A DNA stretch of 11,952 bases from Betaproteobacteria bacterium. Lineage in GTDB: Bacteria; Pseudomonadota; Gammaproteobacteria; Burkholderiales; Rhodocyclaceae. The position numbers and the translations under genes are program-made. This document shows positions 5,791-11,952 of the stretch, in pieces. The stretch covers positions 1 through 11,952 of the forward strand of contig JAPTVL010000109.1 of NCBI GenBank assembly GCA_028065725.1, in the 5' to 3' direction. The first letter of the stretch is position 1; every line of letters starts with the position of its first letter. A model generated the notes under the pieces. The model searched no databases, had not been told where the DNA came from, and saw only the letters and a program-made list of their open reading frames with translations.

Positions 5791-8700
5791 TTAGCGCCGA
5801 CGCAAGTCGAGCGTGTGCGGGAATTCGCCTGCCGGTTCTTCCGGTGGGGGCGCCATCGGCCCCGGCGGCGTACCGCCGGGGAAGAAGCGGGCGAGCGGGG
5901 CGATCCACGGCGGAGGGGTGAAGCTGCCTGCGGTGTGGCCCCAGTCCTGGAAGCGGATGTGGCGGCGCGCTTCGCCTTCCACTGCGTTGACCGGGAAGCG
6001 GTGGTAGCTGCGTCCGCCGGGGTGGACCACGCGGTAGGTGCAGCCGCCGATGACACGGCCGTTCCAGGTGTCGATCAGATCGAATACCAGCGGCGAATGA
6101 ATGCCGATGGTGGGGTGCAAGGCCGACGGCGGCTGCCACGCCCGATAGCGCACGCCGGCGACCGCTTCGCCGTGCACGCCGGTCGGCGCCAACGGCACGC
6201 GGCGGCCGTTGCACGCGAGCACATAGCGGCTGTCGGTGAGGCCATTCACCTTCACTTGCAGGCGCTCTACCGATGAATCGACATAGCGCGCGGTGCCGAG
6301 GCTGGTCGATTCCTCGCCCAGCACATGCCAGGGTTCGATCGCGGTCCGTAGCTCGATCGAAATATCGCCTACCTGCAGGGTGCCATAGCGCGGGAAGCGG
6401 AATTCGAGGAAGGGCCTGTACCAATCGAGCTGGAACGGGAAACCGGCGGCGTCGAGGTCGTCGATCACGTCCTTGAGATCCGTCCACAGATAGTGCGGCA
6501 GCATGTGGCGGTCGTGCAGCAGCGTACCCCAGCGCACCAGCGGCTTGCGGTAGGGCTGCGCCCAGAAGCGCGCAACCAGCGCGCGCAGCAACAGCATCTG
6601 CGCCAGGCTCATGCGCGCGTGCGGCGGCATTTCGAAGGCGCGGAATTCGAGCAGTCCCAGCCGCCCCGGCGTCGAGTCGGGCGAATACAGCTTGTCGATG
6701 CAGAACTCCGAGCGATGGGTGTTGCCGGTGAGGTCGGTCAGCAGGTTGCGCAGCAGGCGGTCGACCAGCCAGGGCTGCGGCGTCTCGCCGGCGGGCATTT
6801 GCTGGAAGGCGATTTCGAGTTCGTACAGACGCTCCGGCCGCCCTTCGTCGACGCGCGGTGCCTGGCTGGTGGGGCCGATGAAAAGGCCCGAAAACAGATA
6901 CGACAGCGACGGGTGGTGCTGCCAGTAGGTGATGAGGCTGGCGAGCAGGTCGGGGCGGCGCAGGAAGGGGCTGTCGGCGGGCGTCGCACCGCCGAGCGTC
7001 ACATGGTTGCCGCCGCCGGTGCCGGCGTGGCGGCCGTCGAGCATGAATTTCTCGGCGGCCAGCCGCGACAGCCGTGCTTCGTCGTAAATCATTGTGGTGG
7101 TGTCCACCAGTTGCTGCCAGCTGTGTGCCGGGTGGATGTTGACCTCGATGACGCCGGGGTCGGGGGTGACCATGAGCTTTTCGATGCGGCTGTCGCCGGG
7201 TGGGGTGTAGCCTTCGATTGTCACCGGCATCTTCAGCAGGGCGGCGGTGGATTCGATGGCTGCCAGCAGGTCAAGGTACTGCTCCAGCGTGGTAGCGGGC
7301 GGTATGAACACGTGCAGGCCGCCGCCGCGCGCCTCGATGCACAGCGCGGTGTGCGGAACCTCCACGGTTTTCTGCGTGGTCGGTGTCTGCGGATGAATCT
7401 CGGGATGGGCGGACGCGGGATCGAGGTGGAGGCTGTAGCGCGCCGCGACTTCGCCGTGAAAATTCGCCAGCGGCGGCTGCAGCGCGAACGGGTCGGCCTC
7501 CACCCACGGTTCGCGCGCGTCCTCTGCCACCCACGGTAGCGAGGCCAGCGGCAGGCGCAGCCCCATCGGCGAATCGCCCGGGGTGAGATAGAGCCGGTCG
7601 CGGCGGAATACCCAGGGCGCGCTGTGCCAGCGCTGTTCGTGCATGCGCCAGGCCAGCGGCAGCACGTAGCCGGTCGGCGTGTTGAGTCCGCGCGACAGCT
7701 TGTTGGCGAGGTCGCAGCGCAGCACCGGATCGCCGAGATCGGCACGCGCCGGATCGAGGTTGGGCGGAAGTTCGGCTTCCTGCTGCAGCGCGGCGAGCGC
7801 GTCTTCGTAAGCCGGCTGCGCATAGCGCGCAGCGAGCCCGAGGTGCTGCGCCAGGGTGGCGGCAAAGCGCTGGGCGTCACCGACGCTGTGGCCATAATCC
7901 CAGTCGGCCTCGGCCAGCAGCGCGTCGTCCTTCCATACCGGCACGCCGTCGCGCCGCCAGTACAGGCCCAGCGCCCAGCGCGGCAGCGGTTCGCCCGGAT
8001 ACCACTTGCCCTGGCCGGTATGCAGCAGCGCCCCGGCCGGCAGTTTTTGCTTCAGCCGCCGCACCAGCACCTCGGCGCGCTCGCGCTTGTGCGTTCCCAG
8101 TGCGTCGATGTTCCATTCCGGTGCATCCATGTCGTCGATGGAGACGAAGGTGGGCTCGCCGCCGTGGGTCAGGCGCACGTCCATCGCCTGCAGTTTCTCG
8201 TCGACAGCGCGCCCGAGCGCCAGCATCGTCTGCCACGCTTCGTCGCTGTAGGGCAGCGTTACCCGCGGGTCTTCGCGGATGCGGGTGACGGTGTTGGAGA
8301 ATTCGAACTCGACCTCGCACGGGTCGGTCATGCCGTCTATCGGCGCGGCGGACGACGGCTGTGGCGTGCAGGCCAGCGGAATGTGGCCTTCGCCGGCGAA
8401 CAGGCCTGAGGTGGGGTCGAGCCCGATCCAGCCGGCACCCGGCAGATAGACTTCGGCCCAGGCGTGCAGGTCGGTGAAGTCGGCCTCCGGCCCGGACGGG
8501 CCGTCGAGGGATTTTTCGTCGGCCGTGAGCTGCACCAGATAGCCCGACACGAAGCGCGCCGCCAGCTCCAGATGACGCAGAATCTGCACCAGCAGCCAGG
8601 CCGTGTCGCGGCAGGAGCCGAGCGCCTTCTCCAGCGTCTCCTCGCAGCTTTGGATACCCGGCTCCATGCGTACGGTGTAGGCGATATCGCGCTGCAGGCG

Positions 8701-9150
8701 CTGATTGAGCGCGACCAGAAAGTCGTTGCTGTGCGCGCGTTCGCGCGGCACCGTGGCCAGCCATGCGGCGAGCCGCGCGCCTGCCGGCTCGGTTTCAAGG
8801 TAGGGCGCGAGCTCGCGTTTCAGCGCCGCATCGTAGTCGAACGGCCAGTACTCTGCGCTGTCCTCGATGAAGTAATCGAAGGGGTTGATCACCGTGAGGT
8901 CGGCGATCACCTCGACGTCGACCGAGAACTCGCGCGTCGCCTCGGGGAACACCAGCCGCGCCAGGTAATTGCCGAACGGATCCTGCTGCCAGTTGATGAA
9001 ATGCTTCTCCGGCGCGATCTTCAGCGTGTAGGCGAGGATGGGCGTGCGCGAATGCGGCGCCGGACGCAGCCGCACCACGTGCGGGCTCAGGGTCACGCGG
9101 CGGTCGAACCTGTAGACGGTGGTGTGGCGAAGCGCGACGTGGATGCTCAT
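5791..9150 (-). CDS. transglutaminase-like / DUF2126 fusion protein
   Basis: 1119 residues. Part one (1-260): transglutaminase N-terminal beta region ([18 protein letters not shown]), then the core with Cys180 (GSCRDTA), His229 (DLHAWAEV) and Asp245 (GLDPT), a complete triad. Part two (about 325-1090): DUF2126 (COG4196), beginning [20 protein letters not shown]. It contains [12 protein letters not shown] (711-721), [14 protein letters not shown] (813-826) and [17 protein letters not shown] (832-848), resembling the nucleotide/metal motifs of glutamine synthetase-type ligases, to which DUF2126 has been linked. So one chain may pair amide-bond making with amide-bond breaking or transfer. The C-terminus is Pro/Gly-rich (about 1079-1108). 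The start is fixed by the family N-terminus, but there is no Shine-Dalgarno; a hairpin lies directly upstream. It lies between Anbu and the MinD-like gene. Confidence 0.93.
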   Translation of the reverse strand: MSIHVALRHTTVYRFDRRVTLSPHVVRLRPAPHSRTPILAYTLKIAPEKHFINWQQDPFGNYLARLVFPEATREFSVDVEVIADLTVINPFDYFIEDSAEYWPFDYDAALKRELAPYLETEPAGARLAAWLATVPRERAHSNDFLVALNQRLQRDIAYTVRMEPGIQSCEETLEKALGSCRDTAWLLVQILRHLELAARFVSGYLVQLTADEKSLDGPSGPEADFTDLHAWAEVYLPGAGWIGLDPTSGLFAGEGHIPLACTPQPSSAAPIDGMTDPCEVEFEFSNTVTRIREDPRVTLPYSDEAWQTMLALGRAVDEKLQAMDVRLTHGGEPTFVSIDDMDAPEWNIDALGTHKRERAEVLVRRLKQKLPAGALLHTGQGKWYPGEPLPRWALGLYWRRDGVPVWKDDALLAEADWDYGHSVGDAQRFAATLAQHLGLAARYAQPAYEDALAALQQEAELPPNLDPARADLGDPVLRCDLANKLSRGLNTPTGYVLPLAWRMHEQRWHSAPWVFRRDRLYLTPGDSPMGLRLPLASLPWVAEDAREPWVEADPFALQPPLANFHGEVAARYSLHLDPASAHPEIHPQTPTTQKTVEVPHTALCIEARGGGLHVFIPPATTLEQYLDLLAAIESTAALLKMPVTIEGYTPPGDSRIEKLMVTPDPGVIEVNIHPAHSWQQLVDTTTMIYDEARLSRLAAEKFMLDGRHAGTGGGNHVTLGGATPADSPFLRRPDLLASLITYWQHHPSLSYLFSGLFIGPTSQAPRVDEGRPERLYELEIAFQQMPAGETPQPWLVDRLLRNLLTDLTGNTHRSEFCIDKLYSPDSTPGRLGLLEFRAFEMPPHARMSLAQMLLLRALVARFWAQPYRKPLVRWGTLLHDRHMLPHYLWTDLKDVIDDLDAAGFPFQLDWYRPFLEFRFPRYGTLQVGDISIELRTAIEPWHVLGEESTSLGTARYVDSSVERLQVKVNGLTDSRYVLACNGRRVPLAPTGVHGEAVAGVRYRAWQPPSALHPTIGIHSPLVFDLIDTWNGRVIGGCTYRVVHPGGRSYHRFPVNAVEGEARRHIRFQDWGHTAGSFTPPPWIAPLARFFPGGTPPGPMAPPPEEPAGEFPHTLDLRRR

Positions 9151-9153
9151 GGC

Positions 9154-9179
9154 AACAGACAGGGTGGGGGCTGTCTGTT
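9154..9179 (-). promoter_or_regulatory. 9-bp hairpin directly before the transglutaminase-DUF2126 start codon
   Basis: AACAGACAG (9154-9162) and CTGTCTGTT (9171-9179) are perfect complements around an eight-base, G-rich (C-rich in the RNA) loop. The structure ends three bases before the ATG at 9150, where a ribosome binding site would normally sit, and no Shine-Dalgarno is present. It could block or present the start codon, or act as a DNA operator. Downstream T tract is absent, so it is not a classical terminator. Confidence 0.65.
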
Positions 9180-9215
9180 ACAAGCAAGGGATGAGCCAAG
9201 AGGGTGGGGCAGGAT

Positions 9216-9245
9216 TCAGGGGATGGGCGGCACTGGGCGGGGCAC
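9216..9245 (-). CDS. possible proline-rich 9-residue leader peptide
   Basis: GTG at 9245-9243 opens a nine-codon frame, MPRPVPPIP, ending in TGA 9218-9216. A perfect AAGGAGG (9258-9252) precedes it by six bases. Five of nine residues are proline, including a PP pair, a context that can slow ribosomes. It lies between Anbu and the hairpin before the transglutaminase-DUF2126 gene, so it could be a regulatory leader. The evidence is only position, ribosome site and composition; such a short frame could be chance in GC-rich DNA. Confidence 0.3.
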   Translation of the reverse strand: MPRPVPPIP

Positions 9246-9251
9246 TCCGGG

Positions 9252-9258
9252 CCTCCTT
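9252..9258 (-). promoter_or_regulatory. unusually strong ribosome binding site AAGGAGG with no known gene
   Basis: A perfect seven-base Shine-Dalgarno starts two bases after the Anbu stop, but the next established gene starts about 100 bases further on. The only start codon at suitable spacing opens the proline-rich 9-codon frame. Confidence 0.5.
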
Positions 9259-9260
9259 GT

Positions 9261-10043
9261 TTATCCCTGCATCTGCCCGCTCGTATTGCTCGCCACCACC
9301 TGCAGCGGCTGCGGCTGGTTTTCCCATTCGAAGGGCGGCAGGTTGTTCAGCGCCTGGCGCAGGCCTTCGTTCCAGGCATCGCCCAGCGCACGGTAATAGG
9401 GATGGTCTTCGGAAAACAGCAGGCGGCGGCCGCCGTCGAGCGCGTTGGCAGAATAGATCAGCAGTTCGACCGGCGGGCCGACGGTGAGGTTGGAGCGGAT
9501 GGTCGAGTTGATCGATACCAGTGCGCAGCGGGCGGCCTGTTCGAGCGGGGTGTCGGGGCGGATGACGCGGTCGAGGATGGGCTTGCCGTACTTGGTCTCT
9601 CCGATCTGCAAAAACGGATGCGCAGCCGATTCGTGGATGTGGTTGCCCTGCGGGTAGATCATGTAAATTTCGGGTGTCTGCCCGGCGATCTGGCCGCCGA
9701 AGATGAAGGTGGCCTCGAAGTTGGTGGTGGCGGTGTCGCGCGCGGCCTGGGTGCGCTGTATGTCGGCCGAGATCGAACCGACGTAATCGACCGCGTCGCT
9801 CATCGACGCGATGGTGCTCAGGCATGGCAGGTTGCCGAGCTGGCAGTCGTCGCGCAGCCGCTTCACCACGGCCTGCGTGGTGGCGAGATTGCCGGCGGCC
9901 AGCAGCACGAACATGCGGTTTCCAGGCTGCACGAAGGTGTGCAGCTTGGAATAGGTGCTGACGTGATCGATCCCCGCGTTGGTGAGCGAGTCGGACGCAA
10001 AAACCAGTCCGCTGTCGGTCTTGATGGCAACGCAGTAAGTCAT
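9261..10043 (-). CDS. anbu: Anbu, proteasome-type NTN-hydrolase peptidase (HslV/proteasome homologue)
   Basis: 260 residues beginning MTYCVAIKTDSGLVFASDSLTN, the typical Anbu N-terminus. After removal of Met1, Thr2 would be the N-terminal nucleophile; Asp18 in the FASDS motif and Lys33 in TYSKLHTF match the proteasome Asp17/Lys33 positions. Also visible are LLAAGNLATTQAV (48-60), a family stretch, and ARCALVSINSTIRSNLTVGPPVELLIY (171-197). Anbu forms ring or helical assemblies and is a predicted or weak peptidase; its substrate is unsettled. It normally sits beside ATP-grasp, alpha-E and transglutaminase genes, as here. The longer open frame upstream is rejected, since Thr2 requires this start. 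Seventeen bases separate it from the Cache-membrane gene, suggesting one operon. The ribosome site is weak (GAAGAA). Confidence 0.95.
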   Translation of the reverse strand: MTYCVAIKTDSGLVFASDSLTNAGIDHVSTYSKLHTFVQPGNRMFVLLAAGNLATTQAVVKRLRDDCQLGNLPCLSTIASMSDAVDYVGSISADIQRTQAARDTATTNFEATFIFGGQIAGQTPEIYMIYPQGNHIHESAAHPFLQIGETKYGKPILDRVIRPDTPLEQAARCALVSINSTIRSNLTVGPPVELLIYSANALDGGRRLLFSEDHPYYRALGDAWNEGLRQALNNLPPFEWENQPQPLQVVASNTSGQMQG

Positions 10044-10060
10044 GTCGTGGGGGAAGTTCT

Positions 10061-11044
10061 TCAGTCGGTCTTCATCGTGCCTGTTTTTGGTTTTTGACTC
10101 AAGAGCAATTGTTCTGCGCGTGCCCCAAGGTACACGTACAGGCCCAGTCCGATAAGCAGGCCGACTGCGGCCAGCATCACCCATACGCCGTCCATGACGT
10201 GCTCGCCGTCGCCGACGGCGGATTTGAACATCAGCAGCAGGCCCTCGATCGACACCGCGATCAGGATCGCCGCCATGAAGCGCGTGATGGTGCGGCGAGT
10301 CGAACTGTGGCGATACACGTCCTTGTGCATCAGCACTTCTTCTTCGAGGATGGTTTTGCCGAGATCGAAGACTGCCAGCCCCAGCGTCAGGAAAATGATC
10401 ACGCCAAAGGGTTTCAGATGCAGGTCGGCGGCGGCCTCGGCGGAACCGAATATTTCGGCCAGTTCCTTCAATGCTGCATAGCCCAGCAGCAGCACCACCG
10501 CGAACAGTCCAGCGACGATGACGCTGTATACACTCTTGAAAAACGGCACGAAGCGCTTGCGCGAGGCATCGCCCATCAGGAAAGCCACGGCTTCGGCGAG
10601 GTCGATGTCCAGCACCAGATAACCGGTGTCCTGTCCGCCGCTTTGATTGGGGTGGGCTATACGGACGATGGCGGTGATGCAAAGCAGGCCGCTGGCGTTG
10701 GAGAGATATGGCGCGGTGATCGCCACGCCGTCCGGCCGGTCGTATGCCAGCACGAAATACGGGCGCTGGGCGCGGCTGGCCCCCAGTCCCTGTCCACCGG
10801 CCGGGTGTCCCTTGCGCACCGGCAGGTTGGGCGTGAGCTGCACGCCGGCGGCATCCAGCAAATAAAGCAGATCGATGAAAGGGTAATGGCGACCGGCGCA
10901 GCGCACTGCCTGCCCGCGCGCGCCCGCATCGTCGAACAGCGCGGGGCTGGCGATGCCGGTGACGATGGACCCGATCAACTCATCCAGCGCGTGACGGTAT
11001 TCTTCATAGCGTTCGATGACGGCAAGCGTGCTGGGACTCGCCAT
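10061..11044 (-). CDS. Cache/PDC-like sensor protein with four C-terminal membrane segments
   Basis: 327 residues. Residues 1-30 form a charged helix (VIERYEEYRHALDELIGSI), and about 50-150 resemble a Cache/PDC sensor fold (PFIDLLYLLDAAGVQLTPN; RPYFVLAYDRPDGVAITAPYLS; GYLVLDIDL). Hydrophobic segments follow at about 171-191, 212-228, 255-272 and 287-308. No kinase, cyclase or MCP output domain is present and there is no N-terminal membrane anchor, so the sensor-like part may face the cytoplasm. The start at 11044 is chosen because it lies seven bases after the ATPase stop; translation upstream of it in this frame overlaps the ATPase and is Arg/Trp/Cys-rich nonsense. It lies between an ABC transporter and Anbu. 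It may sense the transported solute or couple to Anbu; function is not known. Confidence 0.75.
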   Translation of the reverse strand: MASPSTLAVIERYEEYRHALDELIGSIVTGIASPALFDDAGARGQAVRCAGRHYPFIDLLYLLDAAGVQLTPNLPVRKGHPAGGQGLGASRAQRPYFVLAYDRPDGVAITAPYLSNASGLLCITAIVRIAHPNQSGGQDTGYLVLDIDLAEAVAFLMGDASRKRFVPFFKSVYSVIVAGLFAVVLLLGYAALKELAEIFGSAEAAADLHLKPFGVIIFLTLGLAVFDLGKTILEEEVLMHKDVYRHSSTRRTITRFMAAILIAVSIEGLLLMFKSAVGDGEHVMDGVWVMLAAVGLLIGLGLYVYLGARAEQLLLSQKPKTGTMKTD

Positions 11045-11051
11045 GCGTGGA

Positions 11052-11849
11052 TCAGGCCGCCTCTTTCGGCCGCATTTGGCGGCTGTACAGGAATTCCAGC
11101 ACCCGGCTGCGCAGGTCGTGGTAGTGCGGATCGTGCGCCAGCGCCAGACGGTCGCGCGGACGCGCCAAGTCGACGCTGAGAATCTCGCCGATGGTGGCGG
11201 CCGGACCATTGGTCATCATCACGATGCGGTCGGACAGCAGCACTGCTTCGTCGACGTCGTGGGTGACCATGATGACCGTGCTCTTGGTTGTAGCGACGAT
11301 CTTCATCAGTTCGTCCTGCAGGTGGGCGCGGGTCAGGGCGTCCAGTGCGCCGAAGGGCTCGTCCATCAGCAGCACTTTCGGCTCCATCGCCAGCGCGCGC
11401 GCGATGCCGACGCGCTGCTTCATGCCGCCGGAGATTTCGCCCGGCAGCTTGGCCGCGGCGTGGGTCAGCCCCACCAGTTCCAGCGCGGCCTGGGTGCGTG
11501 CCTTCAGCTGTTTTTTCGATTCGCTGCCGCCGAAGACTTTTTCCACCGCAAGGTAGACATTCTCGAATGCGGTGAGCCAGGGCAGCAGTGAATGGTTCTG
11601 GAACACCACCCCGCGTTCCGGCCCCGGCCCATTGATCTCCTTGTTGGCAAGCAGCAGTACGCCGCCGGTGGCGTCGAGCAGACCGGCCACCAGGTTGAGC
11701 AGCGTCGACTTGCCGCAGCCGGAATGGCCGATCAGTGCGATGAACTCGCCCTGATCGACATGGAGATTGATGTCGGTGAGCGCGGTGAACTTGCCTTTTT
11801 TGGTGCTGAACACCATGCCGGCGTTCTCGATCTGGACGTAGCTTTGCAT
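11052..11849 (-). CDS. nitrate/taurine-type ABC transporter ATP-binding protein (NrtD-like)
   Basis: 265 residues with the full ABC ATPase set: Walker A GHSGCGKST (41-49), Q-loop Gln84 in VVFQNHSLLPW, signature ISGGMKQR (139-146), Walker B VLLMDEP (159-165) and H-loop His197 in VTHD. The FQNHSLLPWLTAFENV stretch and SGGMKQR signature fit the nitrate/nitrite (NrtD) branch of the SsuB/TauB/NrtD group; sulfonate or another anion cannot be excluded without the binding protein. The start at 11849 has GGGAG six bases upstream; an in-frame upstream ATG (11888) would overlap the permease gene and add 13 residues unlike the family. It follows the permease stop by 13 bases and precedes the Cache-membrane gene by seven. 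Confidence 0.88.
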   Translation of the reverse strand: MQSYVQIENAGMVFSTKKGKFTALTDINLHVDQGEFIALIGHSGCGKSTLLNLVAGLLDATGGVLLLANKEINGPGPERGVVFQNHSLLPWLTAFENVYLAVEKVFGGSESKKQLKARTQAALELVGLTHAAAKLPGEISGGMKQRVGIARALAMEPKVLLMDEPFGALDALTRAHLQDELMKIVATTKSTVIMVTHDVDEAVLLSDRIVMMTNGPAATIGEILSVDLARPRDRLALAHDPHYHDLRSRVLEFLYSRQMRPKEAA

Positions 11850-11855
11850 GTTTGA

Positions 11856-11860
11856 CTCCC
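11856..11860 (-). promoter_or_regulatory. ribosome binding site GGGAG for the ABC ATPase
   Basis: GGGAG on the minus strand lies six bases before ATG 11849 and supports the shorter start of the ATPase. Confidence 0.6.
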
Positions 11861-11862
11861 AA

Positions 11863-11952
11863 TCAATCGTAGCTGAAACGTTTCGCAATCAGCATCAGCA
11901 GCTGTTCGAGCAGCAGTCCGACGATGCCGACGACGAAGATGGCGATGATGAT
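11863..11952 (-). CDS. C-terminal end of ABC transporter permease (NrtB-like, partial)
   Basis: The last 29 codons of a gene that continues beyond the right edge. The peptide IIIAIFVVGIVGLLLEQLLMLIAKRFSYD is a hydrophobic final membrane helix followed by a short basic tail, the usual ending of nitrate/sulfonate-type permeases. It stops 13 bases before the ATPase gene in the same direction, as expected of one transport operon. The substrate cannot be deduced from this fragment. Confidence 0.8.
   Translation of the reverse strand: MIIAIFVVGIVGLLLEQLLMLIAKRFSYD

Noticed and set aside
6493..7539. Plus-strand open frame of 348 codons inside the transglutaminase-DUF2126 gene
   Set aside because: It is antisense to conserved DUF2126 motifs, has no ribosome site, and its Arg/Gly/Val/Gln-rich composition is typical of an antisense shadow.
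10044..10682. Upstream extension of Anbu in the same frame
   Set aside because: It overlaps the Cache-membrane gene and would bury the Thr that must become the N-terminal nucleophile.
9204..11179. Two long plus-strand open frames opposite Anbu and the Cache-membrane gene
   Set aside because: Both lie antisense to genes with clear family motifs or membrane segments and show no motif of their own.
11045..11209. Longer start for the Cache-membrane protein
   Set aside because: The extra 55 residues overlap the ATPase C-terminus and look like out-of-frame Arg/Trp/Cys-rich translation.

Overview
The window is GC-rich, tightly packed bacterial DNA, most like a proteobacterium and probably a betaproteobacterium. 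That placement is inferred from base composition, codon use and gene families only. No RNA gene, insertion sequence or CRISPR array is visible. The core is a known but poorly understood gene set: circularly permuted ATP-grasp, alpha-E protein, two transglutaminase-like proteins (one fused to DUF2126) and the Anbu proteasome-like peptidase. These families recur together and have been predicted to make, attach or remove a small peptide or amide modification.

Plus strand, left (1-2290): the last codons of the ATP-grasp gene, the alpha-E gene overlapping it by one base, then, four bases on, a protein whose C-terminal half resembles 4-hydroxyphenylpyruvate dioxygenase and keeps all three metal-ligand positions. 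Plus strand, centre (2291-3815): an AT-rich gap, a 100-residue unrecognised protein with an Ala/Pro/Glu/Lys repeat tail, and a soluble chemoreceptor-like protein with its signalling hairpin at the N-terminus and a sensor-like region at the C-terminus. These two look like a separate two-gene unit inserted between parts of the modification system.

Minus strand, right (read from 11952 down to 5075): the end of an ABC permease, its nitrate/taurine-type ATPase, a Cache-like protein with four membrane segments, Anbu, the 1119-residue transglutaminase-DUF2126 fusion, and a MinD/ParA-like P-loop protein whose C-terminus appears frameshifted. Gaps are 7-24 bases except for 110 bases before the fusion gene. 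That gap holds a strong Shine-Dalgarno sequence with a proline-rich 9-codon ORF, and a 9-bp hairpin that sits where the fusion gene's own ribosome site should be. After 248 bases with palindromes, the second transglutaminase (4826-3972) follows, ending convergent to the chemoreceptor gene.

Working model (inference): ATP-grasp/alpha-E and DUF2126 form amide bonds, the transglutaminase-fold proteins hydrolyse or transfer them, and Anbu degrades or processes the product. The dioxygenase-like protein, the MinD-like NTPase, the Cache-membrane protein and the linked ABC transporter are candidate extra parts. They are the most interesting content of the window.
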